This document shows positions 42,483 to 50,480 of a stretch of 64,000 nt of DNA, piece after piece. Every line of letters begins with the position of its first letter. Positions within the stretch are counted from its first letter, which is position 1. The stretch lies in the NCBI RefSeq assembly GCF_004403305.1, contig NZ_SOHE01000036.1, positions 36,902 to 100,901 on the forward strand, in the 5' to 3' direction. The position numbers and the translations under genes were made by a program. The notes under the pieces were generated by a model. The model made no database searches, was not told where the DNA came from, and saw only the letters and a list, made by a program, of their open reading frames with translations. Source of the stretch: Cryobacterium frigoriphilum. GTDB lineage: Bacteria > Actinomycetota > Actinomycetes > Actinomycetales > Microbacteriaceae.

Positions 42483-43457
42483 GTGACCGCCGCCGCCGCC
42501 GTTCTCGCGGTGATCGCGCTCATTCTGGCGGCACCGGCGCCCATTCTTCTGGCCAGGGCCGACTGGCCCACGCGGGCACCGGGGGTAGCACTCGTGCTCT
42601 GGCAGTCGATCGCCCTCGCCGGCGGGGTGTCGATGATCGGTTCGCTGCTCACCTTCGGGCTCGTTCCGTTCGGCGATTCGGTGTTCCGCGGCACCCTCGA
42701 ACTGGGGCAGTATCTCGCGGGAGCTTCCCTGCCGCCCGACACCCTGTTCACGCACGGTCTGGCCCTGTCGGGCGCGGCGATCCTCACCGTGCACCTGCTG
42801 CTCAACCTCACGTCGACGTTTGTCAGCGCGGAGCGCCAGCGCCGGCGCCACCTGCACCTCATCGGACTGCTGAGTGATCCGCTGCAGGGTCGGCCCGGCC
42901 TGCGCGTCATCGATCACGCCGCCCCGGTAGCCTACTGTCTGCCGGGCGGGGCGGAATCGGCCACCGTGCTCTCGAACGGGCTGCTGCGTATTCTCGATGC
43001 CCCGCAGCTGCGCGGTGTCATCGCCCACGAGCGTGCTCACCTGCAGCAGAAGCATCACCTCGTGCTGTTGGCCTTCAAATCGTGGCACAGCGCGCTGCCG
43101 TGGTTTCCCATCGCCAACCGCGCCGAAACCGCCGTCGCACTGCTCGTGGAGCTGCTCGCCGACGACCAGGCCCGCCGCGTGGTCGACGACCGCGTGCTGG
43201 CCACCGCGATCGCCCTCGTGGCCTCGGCGCACACGAGCACCGTCTCACCGGTTGGCGCGCGAGCGGATGCCCCCCGGCCGGCCCCGGGGCGCACCACCGT
43301 CGGCCCCGCGCCGGGAAGCCCCGCCAACCGGGTCGAACCCCGGGTGCGACGACTCGTCATCGCGCAGCCGCCGCTGCACCCGGGCATGCGCGCGGGAGTG
43401 CTCGCGGCATCCGCTTCGCTGCTGGTGACGCCCGCCCTGCTGCTGTTCGCCGCCTGA
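42483..43457 (+). CDS. M56 family (BlaR/MecR-like) membrane metallopeptidase
   Basis: 324 residues. Hydrophobic segments at about 1-20, 35-58 and 83-105, a zinc site HERAH at residues 182-186 with LQQKHH following, and a last helix at the C-terminus. There is no penicillin-binding sensor domain (BlaR1 is near 580 residues), so the signal it senses must be different. GTG start at 42483, 22 bases after blaI. Likely cleaves or triggers cleavage of the BlaI repressor. Confidence 0.85.
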   Translation: MTAAAAVLAVIALILAAPAPILLARADWPTRAPGVALVLWQSIALAGGVSMIGSLLTFGLVPFGDSVFRGTLELGQYLAGASLPPDTLFTHGLALSGAAILTVHLLLNLTSTFVSAERQRRRHLHLIGLLSDPLQGRPGLRVIDHAAPVAYCLPGGAESATVLSNGLLRILDAPQLRGVIAHERAHLQQKHHLVLLAFKSWHSALPWFPIANRAETAVALLVELLADDQARRVVDDRVLATAIALVASAHTSTVSPVGARADAPRPAPGRTTVGPAPGSPANRVEPRVRRLVIAQPPLHPGMRAGVLAASASLLVTPALLLFAA

Positions 43458-43504
43458 GACCGCGCCGGAAGCCGGTGAGCGTCGACCGCCCTACCGGTCG
43501 TCTG

Positions 43505-43556
43505 GCACACTGATGGCCGCGGTCCCGCAGATGCGGGGCCGCGGCCATCAGTGTGC
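43505..43556. terminator. 25-bp-stem bidirectional hairpin between M56 and opuC genes
   Basis: Left arm 43505-43529 and right arm 43532-43556 pair over 25 bp with one G-T and a two-base loop. No T-run. It ends nine bases before the substrate-binding protein stop. Confidence 0.85.
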
Positions 43557-43564
43557 GTGGTGGT

Positions 43565-44488
43565 TTAGAACAGGTTGGCCTCGGCGAGCCAGTCGGTCGC
43601 GATCTTGTCGGCCGATTCCTGATCGTTGGAGCTCTTGGCATTGAGCTCGACCAGAACATCCGCGGACAGTGCGGCACTCACGGTGTTGAGAATGTCAGCG
43701 GCACCCTCATCAACCTTGTCGGAGACGACGGGCACGACGTTGTCCGGAAAGAACAGGTTGTCGGGGTCGTCGAGGGCAACGAGGTTACCCTCGGCAAAGG
43801 CCGGGCTGGCCGTGTAGATATTGGCGATCTGAATATCGCCATCCTGGAGGGCCTTCACCGTCAACGGGCCGCCGCCGTCCTCGACCGGGGTGAATCCCGC
43901 GATCGCGATGCCGTACATCTCGGTCAGGGTGCTGGGGCCATAGGGGCGCGACTCGAGCTCGGAGTTTCCGCCCACCTGAATGGGTTCGGGGACGGAGGCA
44001 AGCGAGGCGATGTCGGTCAGGTCGTACTGCTCTGCAAAGTCCTTCGAGACGGTCCACGAGTTCTGGTCCGAGGCTTCAGCCCGATCGAGCAGCGCCAGGC
44101 CATCGGGCAGAACGCCCTCAAGCTCCGTGTAGACCTCGTCGGCGCTTCCGCCGGCCGCGTCGGGCTCCAGCGCCTGCAGCAGGCTGCCGGTGTATTCCGG
44201 GAAGACATCGATGCCGCCGGCTTCGATGTCGCTGAGGTAGACCTCACGCTCGCCGATCTTGAACTGACGGTCGACGGTATAGCCACCCTCTTCGAGGGCC
44301 TGCGAGTAGATCTCGGCCAGAATCTCGTTGGAGTAATAGTTTGACGAGCTCACCACGAGCGTCTCGCCCGCGGAATCTCCCGAGTCTGTCGCCAGGGGAT
44401 CACCGGTTGCACACCCTGCAAGGGCTATGACGGCCCCAACCGCGACCACGCCGAAAAGCGCGAGCCGGCCTTTGTTTGCTGTGAACAT
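43565..44488 (-). CDS. Glycine betaine/osmoprotectant-type ABC transporter substrate-binding lipoprotein
   Basis: 307 residues. Signal peptide with lipobox VIALAGC, then the OpuAC/ProX fold: VSSSNYYSNEILAEIYSQAL, DVFPEYTGSLLQAL and IQIANIYTASPAFAEGN. Members bind betaine, choline or similar. ATG at 44488, with GAGGAAGG upstream, is preferred over a start eleven codons earlier. It is the last gene of an ATPase-permease-permease-binding protein operon. Confidence 0.9.
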   Translation of the reverse strand: MFTANKGRLALFGVVAVGAVIALAGCATGDPLATDSGDSAGETLVVSSSNYYSNEILAEIYSQALEEGGYTVDRQFKIGEREVYLSDIEAGGIDVFPEYTGSLLQALEPDAAGGSADEVYTELEGVLPDGLALLDRAEASDQNSWTVSKDFAEQYDLTDIASLASVPEPIQVGGNSELESRPYGPSTLTEMYGIAIAGFTPVEDGGGPLTVKALQDGDIQIANIYTASPAFAEGNLVALDDPDNLFFPDNVVPVVSDKVDEGAADILNTVSAALSADVLVELNAKSSNDQESADKIATDWLAEANLF

Positions 44489-44538
44489 AGAAAATATTCC
44501 TTCCTCGATGGCGGAATCCATCTTCGGGAGCGGCGTGA

Positions 44539-45228
44539 TTACCGCACCCGAACAACTCTGGAGCGGCTCGAAACAACACCGCGTGGTACCACGAACCTTT
44601 GGATCGTAGCGAAAATTCCCTCGAGCGCGAGGGCCAGCAGAATTACGAGTATCGAACCGCCGAGCATTTCGGCGTAGTCGCGGGTCTTGAGTCCGGTGAA
44701 CAGGTAACGTCCGAGCCCGAAATCGGCGAGGTAGGCCGCGAGGGTGGCCGTTGAGATGACCTGCAGTGCCGCCGAGCGGATGCCGCCGATCAGGAGCGGC
44801 AGCCCGAGCGGCAGTTCCACGCCACGCACGATCTGGCCCTCCGACATGCCGACGGCTCTGGCCGCGTCGATGGTGCGGCGGTCGATGGCCTCAAACCCGG
44901 TGTAGGCCCCGGCGAGAATCGGCGGGATGGCCAGGATCGTCAGCGCGACATAGGGCGCCCCGAGACCGATTCCGATCGACAAGGCCACGAGGGTCAGGAG
45001 CCCGAGCGTGGGAATCGCCCGGAACGCCCCCGAAATGGAGACCGCGAGGCCACGCCCACGCCCGGTATGCCCGATGAAGAAGCCGGCCGGAATGGCGACG
45101 GCGGAGGCGATCAGCAGCGTCGCCACGGTGAACCCCAGATGCTCGAGCACGCGTAACGGAATCGCGTTGCCCCCGACGTAGTTCTGCGGGTCTAAAATCC
45201 ACTGGATCGACTCGATGAGCAGGTTCAT
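44539..45228 (-). CDS. OpuCB/ProW-type ABC transporter permease
   Basis: 229 residues, five to six helices. EAA-type loop AARAVGMSEGQIVRGVELPLGLP. Its ATG overlaps the end of the other permease gene by four bases. Works with the second permease as a heterodimer. Confidence 0.9.
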   Translation of the reverse strand: MNLLIESIQWILDPQNYVGGNAIPLRVLEHLGFTVATLLIASAVAIPAGFFIGHTGRGRGLAVSISGAFRAIPTLGLLTLVALSIGIGLGAPYVALTILAIPPILAGAYTGFEAIDRRTIDAARAVGMSEGQIVRGVELPLGLPLLIGGIRSAALQVISTATLAAYLADFGLGRYLFTGLKTRDYAEMLGGSILVILLALALEGIFATIQRFVVPRGVVSSRSRVVRVR

Positions 45229-45950
45229 CGAGTCACCGGCGTCGTCGGCGTGGTCGTCGGGGTGAGCGGGGTCGGGGTGAGCGGGGTCGGGGTGAGCGGG
45301 AGCATAACCCGGGAGCTGGACTTACGGGTCCAAGGCATGAGCAGTCGTCCGAGAAGCACGAGGGCGCCGTCCAGGACCAGCGCGAGCACGACCGTGGCGA
45401 CGATGCCCGCGATGATCTCGGCCTGGATGCCGCGCTGAAAACCGTCGGTGAAGAGGCTGCCGAGGCTCTGCACGCCGATCACCGCCCCGACCGTGGCGAG
45501 GCTGACCGTGCTCACGGCGACCACGCGCAGGCCGGCCAGCAGCACCGGTCCGGCCAGGGGCAACTCGACCTGCCAGAATTCTGACCAGCTGGAGAAGCCC
45601 ACGCCCGCGGCCGACTGGCGCACGTCCGGATCAACCGAGGCGAGGCCATCCGCTACCACGCGCACCATCAGGGCGACGCCGTAGAGGGTCAGCGCAATGA
45701 TCAGGTTGAGGGGCGAACGGGCGCTCGTGCCCACGATCACGGGCAAGACGATGAACAGCGGCAGCGAAGGAATGGCATAGAGCAGGCCCACGGACGAGAG
45801 AATCGCCCCGCGGCTGGCCCGATAGCGGTTGGCGAGGGCACCGAGCGGCACGGCCAGCAGAAAGCTCAAGATGATCGGCGGCACGCTGAGCACCAGGTGG
45901 TCGAGGGTGCGATCCCAGATCAGATCACCATTCGACCAGATCCAGCTCAC
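45225..45950 (-). CDS. OpuC-type ABC transporter permease with repeat C-terminus
   Basis: 241 residues, about six helices and EAA-type loop AGVGFSSWSEFWQVELPLAGP. The C-terminal 25 residues are a L-T-P-T-P repeat encoded by a 15-bp tandem array, which is not part of the family. Starts by a four-base overlap with the ATPase gene. Confidence 0.9.
   Translation of the reverse strand: MSWIWSNGDLIWDRTLDHLVLSVPPIILSFLLAVPLGALANRYRASRGAILSSVGLLYAIPSLPLFIVLPVIVGTSARSPLNLIIALTLYGVALMVRVVADGLASVDPDVRQSAAGVGFSSWSEFWQVELPLAGPVLLAGLRVVAVSTVSLATVGAVIGVQSLGSLFTDGFQRGIQAEIIAGIVATVVLALVLDGALVLLGRLLMPWTRKSSSRVMLPLTPTPLTPTPLTPTTTPTTPVTR
45259..45300. repeat. 15-bp tandem repeat at the 3' end of an opuC permease gene
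   Basis: Unit GGGGTGAGCGGGGTC at 45259-45273 and 45274-45288 plus 12 bases of a third. In frame. Confidence 0.92.
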
Positions 45951-46801
45951 CGGCCGGCCCTGCCCTGTGCAGCGGCGCCGGATTCGGTATCGCGGGTCAG
46001 GACTCCGGCCAGCCGGCCCTCACTGTCGACGACGAGTTCGCCGCCGCCGTGGTTCTCGAGGTGAAGAGCCCTCTTGCCTCGGTCAGCACCCACGAAGCTC
46101 GCGACGAATTCGTCGGCGGGACGTGCGAGGATCTCGGTCGGTGAGCCAATTTGGGCCACGAGTCCCCCGGTGCGCAGGATGACGACCTGGTCGCCGAGCA
46201 GAAAGGCTTCATCGATGTCGTGCGTGACGAAGACGACGGTCTTGTCCAGCTCCTGTTGCAGCCGCAGCAACTCCTGCTGCAGCTCGGCCCGCACGATCGG
46301 GTCCACGGCACCGAAGGGTTCGTCCATCAGCAGGATGTTGGGGTTGACGGCGAGGCCGCGCGCGACACCCACGCGCTGCTGCTGGCCGCCTGACAGCTGG
46401 CTGGGATACCGGTCGGCGAGGGTGCGGCTGAGGCCGACGGTATCGAGCAGTTCGAGCGCCTCGCGCCGGGCCTGCTTGCGCGGAACCCCGCGCAGCAGGG
46501 GAACCGTTGCGACGTTGTCGACGACCTTGCGGTGCGGCAGCAGCCCCGAATTCTGCATGACATAGCCGATGCTGCGGCGCAGTTTCACGGGTTCCAGGCT
46601 GGCAACGTCTACACCGTCAATCTCGATCGACCCGCTGGTCGGGTCGACCATACGGTTGATCATGCGCAGCAGCGTCGTCTTGCCGGAGCCGGATGACCCC
46701 ACGAGCACCGTGATCTTGCGGCTGGGCAGCACCAGACTGAAGTCGTCAACGGCGACCACGTCCGTGGTGAACCGCTTCGTCACTGAACGGAACTCGATCA
46801 T
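45947..46801 (-). CDS. OpuCA/ProV-type ABC transporter ATP-binding protein
   Basis: 284 residues. Walker A GSSGSGKTT, Q-loop MQNSGLLPHRKVVDNV, signature LSGGQQQR, Walker B ILLMDEPFGAVDP and the switch His in VTHDIDEAF. After the ATPase domain only one short CBS-like stretch remains (LVVDSEGRLAGVLTRD); OpuCA proteins usually have two CBS domains that sense ionic strength. ATG at 46801. First gene of the importer operon; the TetR gene lies directly upstream. Confidence 0.9.
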   Translation of the reverse strand: MIEFRSVTKRFTTDVVAVDDFSLVLPSRKITVLVGSSGSGKTTLLRMINRMVDPTSGSIEIDGVDVASLEPVKLRRSIGYVMQNSGLLPHRKVVDNVATVPLLRGVPRKQARREALELLDTVGLSRTLADRYPSQLSGGQQQRVGVARGLAVNPNILLMDEPFGAVDPIVRAELQQELLRLQQELDKTVVFVTHDIDEAFLLGDQVVILRTGGLVAQIGSPTEILARPADEFVASFVGADRGKRALHLENHGGGELVVDSEGRLAGVLTRDTESGAAAQGRAGR

Positions 46802-46862
46802 ATCCAGGGCTCATTCCTTCAGTGGGGTCGGATCAACAACCCAATCACTATTCGGAACCCTT

Positions 46863-46878
46863 GCCAAGTCGGATTGGC
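46863..46878. terminator. Small dyad in the tetR-opuC gap
   Basis: GCCAA, six-base spacer, TTGGC. It may end the tetR transcript or serve as an operator for the importer operon; the 95-base gap shows no clear promoter. Confidence 0.3.
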
Positions 46879-46896
46879 GATTTTGTCCGAGCGACG

Positions 46897-47583
46897 TTAA
46901 ACGGCGATGGGCGGCGCGACCGGCACGGCGACGGCCGCCCCGTAAAAGCTCGCGAGGTAGTCATGCACGACGCGCCGGCACTCGTCGATGAAGCGGTCAT
47001 CGCCCAGGGGATCGTTGAGAAAGGCCCGGCAGAGCAGGGAATTGGCCATCTCGACGGCTATCTCGACGCGAAAGATCAGTTGCGGCTCGTCGGGCAGGCC
47101 GAAACGGTCCGCGAGCACGATCGCGAGCCGCGTTGCGAAGAACCCCGACTCGACGTTGACGCCCTCGGCGGCATTCGCTCGTTCTCGGTCAGCGAACTGC
47201 ATGATGCGAAAACCCGGTTCCGAACGGTACAGGCCGACGAACGCGGTCACCGCGCAGTCCACCACGTCCCACCAGGACGCCGGGGGGCTCGCCTCAAATT
47301 CCTCGACGACACGCTGGCGAAAACGCAATACGGTGCGCTCGTGCAGGGCCTGAAGCACCGCGACCCGATCGGGGTAATAGCGGTAGACGGTACCGATCGA
47401 CGCCCCCGCGCGTTCGGCAATCATCGCGGTCGTGATTCGATCGAACCCCACGGCATCGACCGCCTCGGCCGCCGCATCGAGCAGGGTGGACAGGCGCTCG
47501 GCGCTTCGTCGTTGAATCGGCTCGGCGCGCACCTGCTGCCCCGTGGCTGCAGAATCAACATCGAATAGACCGGCTAGCGACAC
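46897..47583 (-). CDS. TetR family transcriptional regulator
   Basis: 228 residues. Helix-turn-helix at about 50-70 (TTAMIAERAGASIGTVYRYY) after the AERLSTLLDAAAEAVDAVGF helix; the ligand domain follows. GTG start at 47583 with AAGGAGG six bases upstream. Its location just before the compatible-solute importer and on the same strand suggests, but does not prove, control of that operon. Confidence 0.9.
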   Translation of the reverse strand: MSLAGLFDVDSAATGQQVRAEPIQRRSAERLSTLLDAAAEAVDAVGFDRITTAMIAERAGASIGTVYRYYPDRVAVLQALHERTVLRFRQRVVEEFEASPPASWWDVVDCAVTAFVGLYRSEPGFRIMQFADRERANAAEGVNVESGFFATRLAIVLADRFGLPDEPQLIFRVEIAVEMANSLLCRAFLNDPLGDDRFIDECRRVVHDYLASFYGAAVAVPVAPPIAV

Positions 47584-47599
47584 GAATGTCCTCCTTGAA

Positions 47600-47639
47600 G
47601 TTAATTCACTATCCTACGGTGCTTCACGCATGTATTAAC
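47600..47639 (-). promoter_or_regulatory. tetR promoter flanked by an inverted repeat
   Basis: On the minus strand TTAATA (47638-47633) and TAGGAT (47616-47611) are 16 bases apart. GTTAAT (47600-47605) and ATTAAC (47634-47639) form an inverted repeat around it, a possible autoregulatory site. Confidence 0.45.
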
Positions 47640-47692
47640 ACACGAGCGGATGCGCTGCGCCGCAAGCCGGGCTCACATGGCAGACTGGAGGA

Positions 47693-48841
47693 GTGCCAGA
47701 GTCCCGCGACAATATGTTTCCAGACAGTACGGCCCCAGACCGTGCGGCCCCTGATAGCGCGGGCCCCGATGGCGCGGCCCCGGACAGTCTGTCGACCGCG
47801 CTCAATCCCGCCCGCCTGATGCACCGTGCCGCTCGCATCGAGGATTGGCTGCACGAACGGCGCGAGACTTTCGCACGCAAGCGTGGCCACCGCGCGACGG
47901 TCATTCCCTTCTCGGGCTACGGGTCCACCGGATGGGTGCGCATCCTCTGCCGTGTGCTTTTGGCCAAACCCGCGAAGCCCGGCAAGACCGTGCGCACCAA
48001 ACGCCCCCGCAGCGACGGCCGCGACGCCGGAATTCGGGGCTGGCGCAGCTTCACGAGCGTTCCCGTGAAAAACGTCATGGTGACCATCGAAATCGACGGC
48101 CAGACCCACCTCGTGCGGGCCGACCGCGGCGGAGTCGTCGACACCGTGGTGCCCGTACACCTGGCACCAGGCTGGCACACGGCGCGGCTCTCCGCCGAGT
48201 CTTCCGCGGTGCAGGACGCCCCCATCCTCGTCGTCGCCCCCGCCGTGCGCCACGGCATCGTCTCTGACGTCGACGACACCGTGATGGTCACCACGCTCCC
48301 CCGCCCGCTGCTCGCCGCCTGGAACACGTTCGTGCTCGATGAGCACGCTCGCGTGCCGACCCCAGGAATGGCGGTACTGCTCGAACGCCTGGCCGCGGCG
48401 ACGCCGGGCTCACCAGTGATCTACCTGTCAACCGGCGCCTGGAACGTCGCCCCGACCCTGTCGCGGTTTCTGTCCCGCAACCTGTACCCGGCCGGCGCGC
48501 TGCTGCTCACGGACTGGGGCCCGACCCACGACCGGCTGTTTCGCAGCGGCAAAGAGCACAAGCGCGAGAACCTGCGCCGCCTCGCCCAGGAGTTTCCCGA
48601 CATGAGCTGGATCCTGATCGGCGACGATGGCCAGCATGACGAGACGATCTACAGTGAGTTCCAGCAGGAATTTCCCGGCAGCGTCGCGGCCGTCGCGATT
48701 CGCCAGCTGTCACCGAGCGAGGCCGTACTGGCGGGTGGTCGCTCACAGGCATCCGTCGCCGGCACCGCCGACACACCCTGGGTCTACGGGCCCGACGGTT
48801 CGAGCCTCGCCAACCAGCTCGCGGAACACGGTCTGCTCTGA
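47693..48841 (+). CDS. App1-type (DUF2183) phosphatidate phosphatase-like protein
   Basis: 382 residues. The catalytic region has IVSDVDDTVMVT, a HAD-like DxDxT motif typical of App1/DUF2183 proteins, followed by VIYLSTGAWNV and LLTDWGPT and LIGDDGQHDETIY. The first 30 residues are a degenerate A-P-D-S repeat. GTG at 47693 follows CAGACT-N6, so it may be leaderless, although GGAGGA is also adjacent. In yeast App1 dephosphorylates phosphatidate; the bacterial substrate is unknown. Confidence 0.8.
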   Translation: MPESRDNMFPDSTAPDRAAPDSAGPDGAAPDSLSTALNPARLMHRAARIEDWLHERRETFARKRGHRATVIPFSGYGSTGWVRILCRVLLAKPAKPGKTVRTKRPRSDGRDAGIRGWRSFTSVPVKNVMVTIEIDGQTHLVRADRGGVVDTVVPVHLAPGWHTARLSAESSAVQDAPILVVAPAVRHGIVSDVDDTVMVTTLPRPLLAAWNTFVLDEHARVPTPGMAVLLERLAAATPGSPVIYLSTGAWNVAPTLSRFLSRNLYPAGALLLTDWGPTHDRLFRSGKEHKRENLRRLAQEFPDMSWILIGDDGQHDETIYSEFQQEFPGSVAAVAIRQLSPSEAVLAGGRSQASVAGTADTPWVYGPDGSSLANQLAEHGLL

Positions 48842-48882
48842 CTCTCCGTTAGTCCCCGGGCGCGCCAGCGCGGCACGCTGCG

Positions 48883-49908
48883 CTACAGCAGGCGGGCGAG
48901 GCCCCGGTTGATCTGGCGTGCCCAGAGCGGACCGCGATAGAGAAAGGCCGTATAGCCCTGAACCAGGGTTGCGCCGGCGTGCAGGCGCTCGGCCACCTGT
49001 TCGGCGGTTTCGACACCGCCGACCGAGATGACACAGAATTCTCGCGGCACGACCGCGCGAATGAGTCGCAGCACGGCCAGGGACCGGTCATGCAGCGGCG
49101 CCCCCGAGAGCCCGCCGGCACCGGCGGCCGTGACGATCGCGGCATCCGTCGCGAGCCCCGCACGTGAAAGCGTCGTATTCGTGGCGCTGATGCCGTCGAG
49201 GCCGAGTTCCACGGCGAGGCGCGCCACCCGCGTGACCTCCTCATCGCTCAGGTCGGGGGCGATTTTCACGAGCAGCGGCGTGCCGCCGGCGGCCGCCTTG
49301 ACGGCGCGCAGCAGCGGGGCGAGGCGATCGATCTCCTGCAGCCCGCGCAGGCCCGGAGTGTTGGGCGAACTGACGTTCACCACGAGGTAATCGGCCAGCG
49401 GCGCCAGCAGCCGGGTGCTGTCGAGGTAGTCGGCGGTGGCGTCGTCGACGGCGGTCACCCGGCTCTTGCCGATGTTGATGCCGAGCACCGGTCGACGACG
49501 GGCGGTGCGCAGTTCGGTCAGCCGCAGGCGAGCGGATGCCGCACCCCGGTTGTTGAAGCCCATCCGGTTGATCACGGCGCGGTCGGCGATGAGCCGAAAG
49601 AGGCGCGGCTTCGCGTTGCCCGGCTGCGCCAGCGCGGTGATGGTGCCGACCTCGACGTGGCCGAAGCCGAGCTGGCCGAGGCCCAACACGGCTTCACCAT
49701 CTTTGTCGAAACCGGCCGCCACGCCGAACGGCGACGCGAAGCGCAGGCCCAGGGTCATCACTTCGAGTCGGGGGTCTGGCCGGGTGAAGCGATTGACGCC
49801 CCGCCCGACCCCGAGCGCCGGAAGGCGCCGAATGACGGAGAAGGCCAGGTGATGGGCGCGTTCCGGGTCGAGGCGGGACAGCACGAGAGAGAAGAAGAGG
49901 GGATACAT
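48883..49908 (-). CDS. pyrD: Dihydroorotate dehydrogenase (quinone), class 2
   Basis: 341 residues. N-terminal membrane-associating helix (YPLFFSLVLSRLDPERAHHL), FMN-site motifs GVAAGFDKDGEA and INRMGFNNRG, catalytic Ser in VNVSSPNTPGLRGLQ and LVKIAPDLSD. Oxidises dihydroorotate to orotate using menaquinone at the membrane. ATG at 49908 chosen; the longer frame upstream overlaps nrdR and does not resemble the family. Confidence 0.95.
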   Translation of the reverse strand: MYPLFFSLVLSRLDPERAHHLAFSVIRRLPALGVGRGVNRFTRPDPRLEVMTLGLRFASPFGVAAGFDKDGEAVLGLGQLGFGHVEVGTITALAQPGNAKPRLFRLIADRAVINRMGFNNRGAASARLRLTELRTARRRPVLGINIGKSRVTAVDDATADYLDSTRLLAPLADYLVVNVSSPNTPGLRGLQEIDRLAPLLRAVKAAAGGTPLLVKIAPDLSDEEVTRVARLAVELGLDGISATNTTLSRAGLATDAAIVTAAGAGGLSGAPLHDRSLAVLRLIRAVVPREFCVISVGGVETAEQVAERLHAGATLVQGYTAFLYRGPLWARQINRGLARLL

Positions 49909-49930
49909 AAGGTCCGGTGGGTAGGGCGGA

Positions 49931-50398
49931 CTACAGCGACGCCGACGCGTCGCCCTGGGACGCGCGCAGGCGCGCGATGGCCGCTTCGAAGTCTTCGAGG
50001 GAATCGAAGGCCTGGTAGACACTCGCGAAGCGCAGGTAGGCGACCGTGTCAAGCTCGCGCAGCGGCGGCAGAATCGCCAGTCCGATGTCATTCGCCTCAA
50101 CCTGTGAGGCACCGGTCTGCCGAATGGTTTCCTCGACTTTTTGCGCCAGCAGGGCCAGATCGGAGTCGGTCACCGGTCGGCCCTGACAGGCCTTGCGCAC
50201 GCCGGCGACGATCTTCTCCCGGCTGAAGGGCTCGACCACACCGCTGCGCTTGATGATGTTCAGGCTCGCGGTCTCGGTCGTGCTGAAGCGGCGACCGCAC
50301 TCCGGGCACTGACGACGACGACGGATGGAAAGTCCGTCGTCGCTCGTGCGCGAGTCGATGACTCGGGAATCGGGGTGGCGACAGAACGGGCAGAACAT
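49931..50398 (-). CDS. nrdR: Transcriptional repressor NrdR
   Basis: 155 residues. Zinc ribbon with CPFC and CPECGRRF, then the ATP-cone with [15 protein letters not shown]. It represses ribonucleotide reductase genes according to ATP/dATP levels. ATG at 50398; TAGGCT lies nine bases upstream, giving a message with almost no leader. pyrD follows after 22 bases, so these two nucleotide genes may be cotranscribed. Confidence 0.96.
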   Translation of the reverse strand: MFCPFCRHPDSRVIDSRTSDDGLSIRRRRQCPECGRRFSTTETASLNIIKRSGVVEPFSREKIVAGVRKACQGRPVTDSDLALLAQKVEETIRQTGASQVEANDIGLAILPPLRELDTVAYLRFASVYQAFDSLEDFEAAIARLRASQGDASASL

Positions 50399-50407
50399 GG
50401 TGTTGAC

Positions 50408-50413
50408 AGCCTA
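50408..50413 (-). promoter_or_regulatory. -10 box upstream of nrdR
   Basis: TAGGCT on the minus strand, nine bases before the ATG. Confidence 0.45.
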
Positions 50414-50480
50414 GCGCCCGCGACACCCGGCATCCGCCCCACCGGTGCCGGCGCACAGGAGGTCAGGCCGAAAACGCGGC

